The notes below the pieces were generated by a model, which saw only the letters and a program-made list of their open reading frames with translations, had not been told where the DNA came from and searched no databases. Below, piece after piece: positions 16,126 through 24,523 of a DNA stretch of 64,000 nt. Each line of letters begins with the position of its first letter. Positions within the stretch are counted from its first letter, which is position 1. The position numbers and the translations under genes were made by a program. The DNA lies in NCBI RefSeq assembly GCF_902168135.1, contig NZ_CABHOL010000017.1, forward strand, positions 124,001-188,000, in the 5' to 3' direction. Origin of the DNA: an uncultured Fluviicola sp. GTDB lineage: Bacteria > Bacteroidota > Bacteroidia > Flavobacteriales_D > Crocinitomicaceae.

Positions 16126-17910
16126 TTAGTTCTTAACAACCATTTTCTTAGTAACAGTTCCTGTGCTTGTAGCAACATTTACTGTGTAAACTCCTGCAGA
16201 GAAGTTTGTTGTTGAGAAAGATACTTTGGAAGTACCTTCAGCAACGTTAGAAGAGTAAACTACTTTACCTGCTAAATCAACTACAGTAATTGCAGTAGCA
16301 GTTGTTCCGTTTACTTCGATTGTAGCTTCACCAACTACAGGGTTCGGGTAAATTGAAACGTTTGCGTTTGCGTTTTCAGCAACTGACAAAGAAGTGTTAA
16401 AGTTCATACGCACCATTGGAGTGGAAGTAGAGTAGTACCATGTTCCTGTATTCTCGTTTCCATCCAGGTAGAACGTAGTTTGAGCTTCTGAAATACCTGA
16501 AGTACCAACAACGAAATCGTCTGTAGCACCACCGTCACCGTAAGAACCAACTACCAATAGGTAAGAGTTACCTGCAAGTAGCGGATAAGCAGAGCTCAAA
16601 GGAAGTGTAATTACCGTTCCAAGTTCTGCTGAAGTTACTGTGTGCAGTGCTGTAGGAGCTGCATAAACGAAATCACCTGCTCCATCAATCGTATACAACA
16701 AACCGTAAATCTGGCAGTTTGCAGTTGAAGTTGAAGCAACGAATACATCAACACCTGTCAATGTTTGGTCAGCTGTGATGTCAAAAATGTTACCCATTTC
16801 GTAACCCATACCCTGGTTGTAAGAACCAGCCTGAACTACCTGAGCATCACGTGCAAAAGTTGTTTGTGTTGTTGCAAAAGCCAAAGCCGGAGCTGCGTTA
16901 TCAGTAGGGTAAGCATCTGTTTGACCTGAATTGGCAACACCTGTAACAGTGAACGATGCAACTGAAGCAGCCGGAGTAAATGGAAGAGCAATGTCAAATG
17001 TATCTGTTGTATTTGGACTCAAAGCACCCTGAGGGCTTGTTCCTGCGTATCCGGCAGAAGCAATTGCAGCACTGAAAGTGATGTCAGATTGAGTCATAGC
17101 TCCTTTGTTCTCGATTAACCCTGCAAATTTGATAGGGTTGATCTGAGCGATTGGAGTTTGGTAGTACGGTAAACGTGCTCCCCAAGTTCCTTCAACTCCC
17201 CAGAAATAACCTGTCGTTGCAAGATCGTAGTTGTCTGTTTCGATCAATTGAACATCATCAACTGCCCAGAACCAGTCATAAGCTCCTACATAACGGAAAC
17301 CTACTTTTACGTTTGCCTGGTTTGCAGCAACTGAAGAAATGTTCACCTGAGCAAGAGCAGGGTTTGCAGAGTTCGTGTTTACTGCCTGAGAGGTGTTCAC
17401 CTGGAAATCTGTCCAGGTAGCTCCGTTGTCATTGGATACTGTAACGAAGTACAACTCCTGGAAGTGACGGGTTGATTGCTCAAAAACCATAGAAACATTC
17501 GGTTTTCCGGAACAGTCAATAGTACCGGTAGTAACGATTTTAGAGTTTTGAGTTTGCCCTGCACCTGCAGCATCAGAGTTAATCAAAGCATAACCGTTTG
17601 CAGCTGTTGTGTGACCAGCTGGAGCCAAAGCCGTTACCGGAATTGCATTCACATCTGTAACGATTGCCCAGTCTCCCAAAGTGTGAGCCGGTGATCCTGC
17701 AGCTCCTGCGTTGGAAATAGTCCAATCAGAAGTAGTGGAGAAATCATTTGACCAGAAAGCGGTTGCTTTCTCATAATGGTGTGTTGCCTTTGCAGGAACT
17801 TCACCGATGTTTTGAATTTTTTGCGCGCTGCGCAAGTTTTTGTTCATTAACTGAGCCGAAGCCGAACCCGCAATGATCAAAGTAAATAAGCCTAAGTATA
17901 CTTTTTTCAT
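16126..17910 (-). CDS. Secreted protein with T9SS type A sorting domain
   Basis: A 594-residue exported protein with a signal peptide (1-19, IIAGSASAQ). The region about 50-230 (FWSNDFSTTSDWTISN, WAVDDVQLIETD) resembles the MAM/jelly-roll modules common in flavobacterial surface proteins. The middle part is beta-rich and poor in cysteine. The C-terminal 75 residues (NVSIYPNPVVGEATIEV to KKMVVKN) form a type A T9SS sorting domain. Alanine- and threonine-rich composition suggests an adhesin or matrix protein rather than an enzyme, and no catalytic motif was recognised. The terminator at 16075-16109 follows it. Confidence 0.85.
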   Translation of the reverse strand: MKKVYLGLFTLIIAGSASAQLMNKNLRSAQKIQNIGEVPAKATHHYEKATAFWSNDFSTTSDWTISNAGAAGSPAHTLGDWAIVTDVNAIPVTALAPAGHTTAANGYALINSDAAGAGQTQNSKIVTTGTIDCSGKPNVSMVFEQSTRHFQELYFVTVSNDNGATWTDFQVNTSQAVNTNSANPALAQVNISSVAANQANVKVGFRYVGAYDWFWAVDDVQLIETDNYDLATTGYFWGVEGTWGARLPYYQTPIAQINPIKFAGLIENKGAMTQSDITFSAAIASAGYAGTSPQGALSPNTTDTFDIALPFTPAASVASFTVTGVANSGQTDAYPTDNAAPALAFATTQTTFARDAQVVQAGSYNQGMGYEMGNIFDITADQTLTGVDVFVASTSTANCQIYGLLYTIDGAGDFVYAAPTALHTVTSAELGTVITLPLSSAYPLLAGNSYLLVVGSYGDGGATDDFVVGTSGISEAQTTFYLDGNENTGTWYYSTSTPMVRMNFNTSLSVAENANANVSIYPNPVVGEATIEVNGTTATAITVVDLAGKVVYSSNVAEGTSKVSFSTTNFSAGVYTVNVATSTGTVTKKMVVKN

Positions 17911-18119
17911 AGTTTTTTATTTGATGTAAAAATAAAGAAACAGTAATGAAATAAAAAATTTTCTTGGATTATGAATGGTTAAATAAGCGGATAACAGGCA
18001 ATTCCTTCAAGGTTTGGATGCTCCGGAAAGCCCGATTCTCCTAGTGTAATAGTAGAATTCAGGGCTGTCGGAAGTAAATGTGTAAAAATTGAATTTTTAA
18101 TATCGAAAATGGTGATATT

Positions 18120-18470
18120 TTATAATAAATCGGGATCGTTGTAATAGAATACCTGCAGAAAATTGTCGAGGTTATTGTATAAAGTATGGTTCAAATTAAT
18201 GAACAATTGGTCATTTCCTTTGTGCTCCGAATTGAGGGATTCGCAGTAGCGTTCATAGATGGCTTCTGCTTTTGAAAGCCCGCTGATCAGATCTTCCAGA
18301 AAAGGTTCATACATGGAATAAACCGGATCCTCAAGCAGGGTTTTTAACCCGGTTATTGCTTTCGCGGCATTGTTCGATAGCACACTTGCCGAAGTAAAAG
18401 TGTTCAATTGGCTTCTTTTGGCATGCTGAAAATAGCGGTCTAAGTCCTGGAGAATTTGTTCCATATTCAA
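18120..18470 (-). CDS. Hypothetical helical protein
   Basis: A 116-residue protein that I do not recognise. No signal peptide or membrane span is visible, so it should be cytoplasmic. It is predicted mostly helical (LQDLDRYFQHAKRSQLNT, NAAKAITGLKTLLEDPVY, LISGLSKAEAIYERYCESL) and ends in an acidic NDPDLL. The start may be ATG at 18470 or two codons later at 18464. It stands alone between the T9SS gene and the tRNA-derived repeat region. It is conservatively called real because its amino-acid composition is protein-like. Confidence 0.6.
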   Translation of the reverse strand: MNMEQILQDLDRYFQHAKRSQLNTFTSASVLSNNAAKAITGLKTLLEDPVYSMYEPFLEDLISGLSKAEAIYERYCESLNSEHKGNDQLFINLNHTLYNNLDNFLQVFYYNDPDLL

Positions 18471-18550
18471 GTGATTAAATTAGAAAAGCAAAGTTACAGG
18501 AGCAGGTCGTAAGGTTTTTACGAGGGAGGAATTTCCCAAAACAAAAACGA

Positions 18551-18680
18551 GTGCCGAAGGCTTTCGGGATCAAACGTCACAATTGTAAATCAAAAAAGCC
18601 TCAATCCCGTATGTACGGGACCAAGGCTTAATCTCATGAGCTGGAAGCGCTCTTCCGATAGCTACCGGGGCCTGCAAAAT
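18551..18680 (-). repeat. Degenerate copy of the tRNA-Leu trailer and terminator
   Basis: Bases 18587-18652 repeat the sequence that follows the intact tRNA-Leu (19312-19376). They share the arms AAGCCT/AGGCTT and the trailer word GAGCTGGAAGCGCTC. The loop of this copy is replaced by the palindrome TCCCGTATGTACGGGA. Two further palindromes of the same TCCCG...CGGGA type flank it, near 18553-18570 and 18654-18668. On the minus strand the hairpin at 18595-18628 followed by T-rich sequence would still terminate transcription. Confidence 0.65.
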
Positions 18681-18693
18681 CTTTTATAACAAA

Positions 18694-18847
18694 AAAATCC
18701 CGCCAGTGTAAACACCGACGGGATTCATTTTTCCTGTAGAAGGTGGAAGCCAATCTACAAGCTCTTAGAACAAAAAAGGAAGATATTACTCTTCCTTCAT
18801 TTCTCTTGTACTCGAAGCGGGTCCCGATAGCTATCGGGATGAACCCG
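18694..18847 (-). repeat. Repeat copy A: duplicated terminators plus tRNA-Leu 3' end with palindrome in the T-loop
   Basis: Read on the minus strand, this holds a tRNA-Leu 3' fragment (18809-18847) whose T-loop is replaced by the palindrome TCCCGATAGCTATCGGGA (18822-18839). A hairpin terminator follows (GGAAGAG/CTTCC, 18778-18795), then a conserved spacer and a second terminator (18694-18724). The block matches copy B at 19121-19296 with few differences. The tRNA similarity in this copy stops directly after the T-arm. Confidence 0.75.
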
Positions 18848-19105
18848 TATCATATTTTGTTATAAGTTTTTCCATTATTTCAGGATAAGTTTTTAGGTTT
18901 TCTAGGTATTTCCTGGATTTCATTTTCTTGATATGTTGTTCAATTCTTCTTTGTAAAAGAATATTTCCCAATCATCAGCTCGATGTGTAAACCCAACTTG
19001 ATATGATTTATCTAAATGTTGTTTCAGCCTTTGCTTTAGATCCAAACAGCTTCCAATGTAAAATTGATCGATACTTAAGGAGTGTAAAATGTAGACAGTA
19101 GCCAT
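18831..19105 (-). pseudogene. GIY-YIG nuclease family gene, broken by a frame-shifting deletion
   Basis: The first 61 codons read MATVYILHSLSIDQFYIGSC, then LKQRLKQHLDKSYQVGFTHR, ending in a premature stop at 18920. The pattern VYIL...FYIGSC is the start of a GIY-YIG endonuclease domain. In another frame, and overlapping the end of the first, the expected remainder follows: RRIEQHIKKMKSRKYLENLK, then TYPEIMEKLITKY. It includes the glutamate that normally binds the catalytic metal. The join lacks roughly eight residues usually present before RRIE, so a small deletion is the likely cause. The second frame runs into the tRNA-like sequence and stops at TAG inside the palindrome. Small GIY-YIG proteins of 80-100 residues are common in this phylum. 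Confidence 0.75.
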
Positions 19106-19120
19106 AATTAAAAATAACGA

Positions 19121-19296
19121 AAAATCCCGAAGATGTAAACACCAACGGGAATTAACTTTTCCTGTGGAAGGTGGAAGCCAATCTACAAGCTCTTAGAATA
19201 AAAAAGGAAGATGTTACTCTTCCTTCATTTCTCTTTATACTCGAAGCGGGTCCCGATAGCTATCGGGATGAACCCGCACGACCAGATGGTTACAGG
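19121..19296 (-). repeat. Repeat copy B: duplicated terminators plus 44-nt tRNA-Leu 3' fragment with palindrome
   Basis: This matches copy A but contains more tRNA. Bases 19238-19250 and 19269-19296 equal the last 44 bases of the intact tRNA-Leu (19381-19424) with one substitution. They are interrupted in the T-loop by the same 18-bp palindrome (19251-19268). tRNA similarity ends at the anticodon stem, so no functional tRNA can be made. Two hairpin terminators follow on the minus strand. Confidence 0.8.
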
Positions 19297-19316
19297 GTAA
19301 AAAAACTTTGTAAAAT

Positions 19317-19354
19317 CAAAAAAGCCTCAGCTTTCCGAAGAAAACTAAGGCTTA
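19317..19354 (-). terminator. Terminator of the tRNA-Gly/tRNA-Leu transcription unit
   Basis: On the minus strand AAGCCTTAGTTTTC, a TTCG tetraloop, then GAAAGCTGAGGCTT make a long stem followed by a T-run, about 27 bases after tRNA-Leu. Confidence 0.88.
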
Positions 19355-19380
19355 ATCTCATGAGCTGGAAGCGCTCATTG

Positions 19381-19464
19381 TACTCGAAGCGGGACTTGAA
19401 CCCGCACGACCAGATGGTCACAGGATTTTAAGTCCGGCGTGTCTACCAATTCCACCATTCGAGC
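19381..19464 (-). tRNA. tRNA-Leu (anticodon TAA)
   Basis: An 84-nt class II tRNA. The acceptor GCTCGAA pairs with TTCGAGT, with G-U at the end as in E. coli tRNA-Leu. The D-arm is TGGTGGAATTGGTAGACACG, the anticodon loop is CTTAAAA (anticodon TAA), a long variable arm follows (GTGACCATCTGGTCGT), and the T-arm is GCGGGTTCAAGTCCCGC. The discriminator is A, as required for leucine. The CCA end is not encoded. Confidence 0.97.
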
Positions 19465-19527
19465 ATTTCTCGCAATGCGAGCGGACTTAAAAAAATAATC
19501 CCGGCTATAAACCGAGATTATTCTTCG

Positions 19528-19600
<73 letters not shown>

Positions 19601-19621
19601 ATTATTTTCAATTTTAATTGA

Positions 19622-19641
19622 TCCCGACATGTTCGTCGGGG
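19622..19641. repeat. TCCCG-type palindrome in the tRNA leader
   Basis: TCCCGAC/GTCGGGG arms lie around a short centre, between the tRNA promoter and tRNA-Gly. It belongs to the same loose family as the palindromes in the tRNA-Leu fragments and at 31543-31560. Confidence 0.6.
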
Positions 19642-19671
19642 CAATACCATTCCTCTTTTGGAATCGGGTTG

Positions 19672-19703
19672 CAAATCTAATAATTCCTTTGTTCAATTTG
19701 CAA
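19672..19703 (-). promoter_or_regulatory. Promoter of the tRNA unit (TTG, 21 bases, TAGATTTG)
   Basis: On the minus strand TTG (19701-19703) and TAGATTTG (19672-19679) are separated by 21 bases, an excellent match to the Bacteroidota consensus. Transcription would begin about 65 bases before tRNA-Gly. Confidence 0.75.
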
Positions 19704-19767
19704 GGTTTCGCGGACTTTTTTTTGTTTTTTTTCGATTTAAACGATTGAGCCTGGAGTTGTCTATCCA

Positions 19768-22392
19768 TTACCCTCCCGTTAACTTCTTGATTTCGTTTAA
19801 TTTCATCAGTGCTTCCACAGGGGTTAGCGTATTGATGTCGATTGAAACCAATTGATCGTGGATCTGCTCCAGTACAGGGTCGTTCAGCTGGAAAAAGCTC
19901 AACTGCATGTCGGAAGTGTTTCCTGCATGCACCACTACATCTTTTACGGATTTCACTTCGCTGGAGCGGTGGTTCAATTCCAATTGTTCCAGCATGAGTT
20001 CGGCCCGTTGAATGACCTTATTCGGCATTCCGGCCAGTTTTGCCACGTGGATACCGAAGCTGTGTTCGCTTCCGCCTTCCACCAGTTTGCGTAAAAAGAT
20101 GATTTTTTGTCCCACTTCTTTAACGCTTACGTTGTAATTATGGATGCGCGGGAATTGGACTGCCATCTCATTCAATTCGTGGTAGTGGGTAGCGAAAAGT
20201 GTTTTTCCCTTCGCTTGTGGAAACTCGTGAATGTATTCGGCTATGGCCCATGCAATGGAAATTCCGTCGTAGGTACTTGTCCCGCGCCCGATTTCATCCA
20301 GCAAAATCAAACTGCGGTCCGAAAGGTTGTTCAGAATACTGGATGTTTCGTTCATTTCAACCATGAAAGTGGATTCACCCGAGGAAATATTGTCCGAAGC
20401 ACCGACGCGTGTGAAGACCTTGTCTACAATGCCTAGAATTGCAGCGTCTGCCGGTACAAAACTTCCCATTTGTGCCATCAGAACGATCAAAGCCGTTTGC
20501 CGCAGTAAAGCACTTTTACCCGACATATTCGGTCCGGTAATCATGATGATCTGCTGTTCTTCCTTGTCCAGGTAAACATCATTCGGCACATATTCTTCTC
20601 CGGGTTTTAATTGTCCTTCAATGACAGGATGGCGGCCGTTTTTAATATCGATTACATAACTGTCGTTGACAACAGGTCTTGCGTAATTCTTTCTCACTGC
20701 CAGGTCAGCAAAGCCGGTCAGGCAGTCTAATTGTGCAATCAGGTAGGCATTTCGCTGGATCTGCCCCACAAAAGTGCTCAATTTTTGCACCAGTTCGAAA
20801 TACAATTGTGCCTCGATGGTAGCGATCTTGTCTTCAGCTCCCAGGATTTTTGTTTCGTATTCCTTTAGTTCAGGAGTGATGTAGCGCTCGGCACTTACGA
20901 GTGTCTGCTTGCGGATCCATTCTTCCGGAACCTTGTCTTTATGGGTGTTGCGTACCTCCAGGTAATACCCGAATACGTTATTGAAAGCGACTTTCAGGCT
21001 TGGAATTCCGGTTTTCTCGGATTCGCGTTCCTGCATCGCTTCCAGGTAATCCTTGCCGCTTTCCGAAATGGCGCGTAATTCATCCAGCTCCGCATGAACA
21101 CCATCTGCAATAACGGGTCCTTTACCCAGCATCACTGCAGGGTCTTTCAACAGGAATTTTTCAACCGATTGAATGAATTCTTCACACGGTTCAATGCGTT
21201 TAGAAAGCTGTCCCAACAATTCACTTTCACTCTGCGAACAGGCATCGCGGAGCGGTGTCATATGCTCTAAGATGCGTGAAAGCACCCGTAATTCTTTGGG
21301 ATGGATTCTTCCGACAGCTACTTTGGAGATCAGGCGTTCCATGTCACCGATCTCACTTAGTTCATGTTCGATCTCTGCACGAAGACTGCTTTTTTCTGCC
21401 AAATCGGCAACAGCATCCACACGCAGATTGATCTGTTCCGGGTGTTTCAGCGGCATGACTATCCAGCGTTTCAGCAACCGGTCGCCCATGGGTGTTTTAG
21501 TTCCGTTTACTACGTCGAACAGGGTTTTTCCACCTTCGTTCAAAGGAGCAATCAGTTCCAGGTTGCGAATGGTGAAACGGTCGAGCCACACGAATTTTTC
21601 TTCTTCAATGCGTTGGATCTGGGTAATGTGTCCCAGTTTATCGTGCTGTGTTTCGCCCAAATAATGAAGGATTGCTCCGGAAGCAACAATTCCCTGCTCC
21701 AGGTCATCGATACCGAATCCTTTCATGGAATTGGTCTGGAAATGACCGGTCAGTTTTTCTTTTCCGAAATCGGAAGTGAAAACCCAGTCGTCCAGTCGAA
21801 ACGTGTAATATTTCGTTCCGAAAAGTTCCTGGAAAAGCGAGTGTTTATTCTTTTGGTAAATGATCTCACTGGGTTCGAAGCCCTGGATCAGTTTATTGAT
21901 GTATTCGGTATTTCCCTGTGCAGTGAAGAATTCCCCCGTTGTTACGTCAAGGAATGAAATTCCGTGTATCTCCTTTCCGAAATGGACGGCAGCCAAAAAG
22001 TTGTTGTGATGCCCGTCCAGGATCTTGTCGCTGAAAGCAATTCCGGGAGTTACCAATTCGGTTACCCCGCGTTTGACGATCGTTTTGGTCATTTTCGGAT
22101 CTTCCAGCTGATCGCAGATGGCCACCCGGTGCCCGGCGCGTACCAGTTTTGGAAGGTATGATTCCAATGAATGGTGCGGAAACCCGGCAAGTTCTATTTC
22201 GGAAGGTGATCCTGCACCTCTTTTTGTCAGAACAATTCCGAGTGTTTTGGATGCCGTGATGGCATCTTCACCAAACGTTTCGTAGAAATCCCCGACGCGA
22301 AAAAGCAGCAAAGCTTGTGGGTGTTTTGCTTTGATCTCATTGTATTGCTTCATTAAGGGCGTTTCTGCCGGATCTTTTTCTTTCTTTGCCAC
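19768..22392 (-). CDS. mutS: DNA mismatch repair protein MutS
   Basis: MutS recognises base mismatches and starts repair with MutL. The 874-residue protein has the mismatch-binding FYETFGEDA (Phe-x-Glu motif) in its N-terminal domain, followed by the connector and lever regions. The ABC-type ATPase has Walker [28 protein letters not shown] and the FATHYHEL switch. The start is taken as GTG at 22390-22392 ([17 protein letters not shown]). The open frame continues 13 codons upstream to a TTG, but a TTG-N21-TAAATTTG promoter overlaps those codons, so they cannot be translated from that transcript. The gene is monocistronic. Confidence 0.96.
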   Translation of the reverse strand: MAKKEKDPAETPLMKQYNEIKAKHPQALLLFRVGDFYETFGEDAITASKTLGIVLTKRGAGSPSEIELAGFPHHSLESYLPKLVRAGHRVAICDQLEDPKMTKTIVKRGVTELVTPGIAFSDKILDGHHNNFLAAVHFGKEIHGISFLDVTTGEFFTAQGNTEYINKLIQGFEPSEIIYQKNKHSLFQELFGTKYYTFRLDDWVFTSDFGKEKLTGHFQTNSMKGFGIDDLEQGIVASGAILHYLGETQHDKLGHITQIQRIEEEKFVWLDRFTIRNLELIAPLNEGGKTLFDVVNGTKTPMGDRLLKRWIVMPLKHPEQINLRVDAVADLAEKSSLRAEIEHELSEIGDMERLISKVAVGRIHPKELRVLSRILEHMTPLRDACSQSESELLGQLSKRIEPCEEFIQSVEKFLLKDPAVMLGKGPVIADGVHAELDELRAISESGKDYLEAMQERESEKTGIPSLKVAFNNVFGYYLEVRNTHKDKVPEEWIRKQTLVSAERYITPELKEYETKILGAEDKIATIEAQLYFELVQKLSTFVGQIQRNAYLIAQLDCLTGFADLAVRKNYARPVVNDSYVIDIKNGRHPVIEGQLKPGEEYVPNDVYLDKEEQQIIMITGPNMSGKSALLRQTALIVLMAQMGSFVPADAAILGIVDKVFTRVGASDNISSGESTFMVEMNETSSILNNLSDRSLILLDEIGRGTSTYDGISIAWAIAEYIHEFPQAKGKTLFATHYHELNEMAVQFPRIHNYNVSVKEVGQKIIFLRKLVEGGSEHSFGIHVAKLAGMPNKVIQRAELMLEQLELNHRSSEVKSVKDVVVHAGNTSDMQLSFFQLNDPVLEQIHDQLVSIDINTLTPVEALMKLNEIKKLTGG

Positions 22393-22416
22393 GCAGGTAT
22401 GAATTATGGAATGGCT

Positions 22417-22448
22417 CAAATTTACTATCAAAGAAGCAAGGAGCGCAA
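22417..22448 (-). promoter_or_regulatory. Promoter for mutS (TTG, 21 bases, TAAATTTG)
   Basis: TTG at 22446-22448 and TAAATTTG at 22417-22424 on the minus strand. The inferred transcript start lies between this box and the GTG at 22392, which decides the start codon. Confidence 0.7.
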
Positions 22449-22514
22449 TTTTTGTTTTTCATAGTTTTCAACATTATCCAATTTTAAGTTGAATCCTTTC
22501 GAAGAAACAAACCA

Positions 22515-23201
22515 TTAGAAGGAACCCAGTCCCCAGGCCAATAATAACAATCCGATCACGAATGTAATGGTGGCCAGGGAGGCAATCATCCCGAAATAAC
22601 CGAAAAAGTTCAGGCGGTATGCCGACTTGTCTCTTCGGTACTTGTCAACCGAGATGATCCCGAATATCAAAGCCAGGAGAATCATAAATCCTGCAGCTAC
22701 AAAGAAATAAGGGGAGGTTAAAAGAACAATTCCCAGGATTGCAAGTGTCAGGGAGCTGAAATAAAGTCCGAAAGACATGACTCCGAAAAGCTCAAATACT
22801 TTCCGTTCTTCCGTTTCCCAGGCCCCTTTTACGCTTTTCTGATGAACTGATGAGGTGATTTCATGATTTTCAGATTCCATTGAGTGGATGGAAACCGGGT
22901 TTTCAGATAGTGTAATTGGTTCTGCCATACTTTCCGGTAATTCCGGTTCGGTAACAGGTTCCGGAAGTGGTTTTTCAGTTTCCGGTGTTACATTGCTTTC
23001 GAAAGGTGTTTCCGCAACCAGACCTGCTTGTTGTTGGCTTTTGGTTATTCGGTCCGCAGTTTCTTCAGCTTCCTTTTCGGACACTTTTTTCTTCCACTCT
23101 ATGTGATAACCCTTTTGAAAAACCCGTTTTTCAATGGTGCAGTTGGTGAGAAATGTGCATACACATGTGCCAAGAATAATAGCGATTAATTTAGTCTTCA
23201 T
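22515..23201 (-). CDS. Lipoprotein-like membrane protein of unknown function
   Basis: A 228-residue protein. The N-terminus MKTKLIAIILGTCVCTFLTNC looks like a lipoprotein signal, with the mature protein beginning CTIEKRVFQKGYHIEWKK. A CxIEKR...KGYxIxW segment of this kind is recurrent in Bacteroidota lipoproteins, from general familiarity. Residues about 60-130 are a low-complexity, Pro/Glu-rich linker. Three hydrophobic segments follow (about 140-160, 165-187, 205-227) and resemble small DUF4190-like membrane domains. A lipid anchor plus three membrane helices is an unusual combination. It diverges from the TrmH gene with 39 bases between starts. Confidence 0.7.
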   Translation of the reverse strand: MKTKLIAIILGTCVCTFLTNCTIEKRVFQKGYHIEWKKKVSEKEAEETADRITKSQQQAGLVAETPFESNVTPETEKPLPEPVTEPELPESMAEPITLSENPVSIHSMESENHEITSSVHQKSVKGAWETEERKVFELFGVMSFGLYFSSLTLAILGIVLLTSPYFFVAAGFMILLALIFGIISVDKYRRDKSAYRLNFFGYFGMIASLATITFVIGLLLLAWGLGSF

Positions 23202-23228
23202 GTGGATAAGATTACATTCGAATATAAT

Positions 23229-23236
23229 TAAATTTG
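23229..23236 (+). promoter_or_regulatory. Candidate -7 element TAAATTTG for the TrmH gene
   Basis: A perfect TAnnTTTG match ends only four bases before the ATG at 23241, which would make the transcript leaderless or nearly so. No TTG is present at the usual -33 distance. Confidence 0.5.
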
Positions 23237-23240
23237 TCCA

Positions 23241-23774
23241 ATGAACCGAAAATTGAAATTGTGGGAGCTTGACCGCGTAGATGAACAGACTTTTAAAGGC
23301 CAGGAAAAATTCCCTTTGATTATTGTTCTGAACGATATTCGCAGTTTGAATAACATCGGTTCTTTTTTTCGGACAGCAGATGCTTTTAATGTGGAGAAGA
23401 TCTATTTATGCGGCATCACTGCCCAGCCGCCACACCGGGAAATTCACAAAACGGCACTTGGAGCAACAGATACCATCGATTGGGAATACCGGAAAGATAT
23501 CAATGAACTCGTTTCGGAATTAAAACAGGATGGAATAGCTGTCTGTAGTATTGAACAGGCAGAGAAAACCGTTTTGCTGCATGAGATCGGGAATCTGAGT
23601 GATCGGAAATTTGCACTGGTTTTCGGAAATGAAGTAGATGGGGTGGACCAATCTGTTATTGATGCTTCTGATTACATCCTTGAAATTCCGCAGTTCGGCA
23701 CCAAGCACAGCTTAAACGTTTCCGTTTGTGCAGGGATAGTATTGTGGGAATTCGCTAAGAAATACATTTCTTAA
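23241..23774 (+). CDS. TrmH (SpoU) family RNA 2'-O-methyltransferase
   Basis: A 177-residue SPOUT-class methyltransferase that uses S-adenosylmethionine to methylate a ribose in tRNA or rRNA. The three family motifs are visible: motif 1 LNDIRSLNNIGSFFRTADAF, motif 2 FALVFGNEVDGVDQ, and motif 3 LEIPQFGTKHSLNVSVCAGI. These are the knot and SAM-binding parts. The short form without an extra N-terminal substrate domain is typical for Bacteroidota. The exact RNA target cannot be read from the sequence. The start is fixed by alignment of RKLKLWELDR with the usual family opening. Confidence 0.9.
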   Translation: MNRKLKLWELDRVDEQTFKGQEKFPLIIVLNDIRSLNNIGSFFRTADAFNVEKIYLCGITAQPPHREIHKTALGATDTIDWEYRKDINELVSELKQDGIAVCSIEQAEKTVLLHEIGNLSDRKFALVFGNEVDGVDQSVIDASDYILEIPQFGTKHSLNVSVCAGIVLWEFAKKYIS

Positions 23775-24523
23775 TTACGAATTACGTCCGTCATCTTACG
23801 GAACGAATTACGAATTATTGTTATCCGACAAAAAAGACTTGTCTTTCTTCCTTTTCCTATTTTAGGAGGCTTTAAATCCATTCAAAATAATAGGGTGGGT
23901 AATTTTTCAAATAAGGATCTACTCTTTTTTGGTGGATTGATACCTGTTGCCAAAACGCACAATTACACGACCTGTAGGAATAGCACAGAATCTCCAATCA
24001 TTACCCGTCCTTCAGATTTTTTTGAAGAAACGGCAACTAGCCGATTTGGTTATCAATCCCGGAAAGTGCTAATTCTGTAGTGTTTGTAAAACAACTGCAG
24101 AATTGCATTTTGGATCCTGATCCCGCCTTTTCGTGGATTGATCAAAATCGGTTGGTTGGCTGAAAGCTGTAATTGTGCAAAGGCATTTTTGCCTACTTTT
24201 TGGGCCGGCAAAAAGTAGGGAGACAAAGAGGATCATTAGGAGATGTTGGAAATTACGAATATTTCTCATGTTTGTAACCGCTCTCATCTAAAAAGAATTG
24301 GGATTTTCTCGTAAAGAAACCTCTTGTATAGATTAAGCGTGAATCACCCGAGTACTACTCGACTTACACCCGACTATTAAGCGTGTTTTGTACTGATTTT
24401 TAACAACCGATTTTAGTGGGGTTCAGTCCTTCAAAGTTAGCGGGGAGGAGTCGGAGCCCAGTTGTCTTGACTTTTGACCCTCAAAATTCCGACTTTTTGA
24501 GGTTTCTCAAAAGTGTGAATAGA
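23775..24523. other. Gene-free stretch with decayed repeat sequence
   Basis: No convincing gene lies in these 749 bases. Near 24195-24222 is the inverted repeat CCTACTTTTTG-GGCCGG-CAAAAAGTAGG, with perfect 11-bp arms. On the minus strand the neighbouring bases read as fragments (FAGPKSRQK and nearby) that look like a relic of a widely dispersed intergenic sequence rather than a protein. Duplicated words occur at the left end (ACGAATTACG, three times) and near 24330-24390 (AAGCGTG, twice). A short hairpin, ACTTTTTGAG/CTCAAAAGT, lies near 24491-24513, just after the glycosyltransferase stop. Confidence 0.6.

Noticed and set aside
18920-19105. A functional 61-residue GIY-YIG protein
   Set aside because: The catalytic glutamate and the C-terminal part are in another frame, so the short product would be inactive.
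21364-21957. Antisense frame of 197 codons inside mutS
   Set aside because: It mirrors mutS codon structure and has no protein-like motifs.
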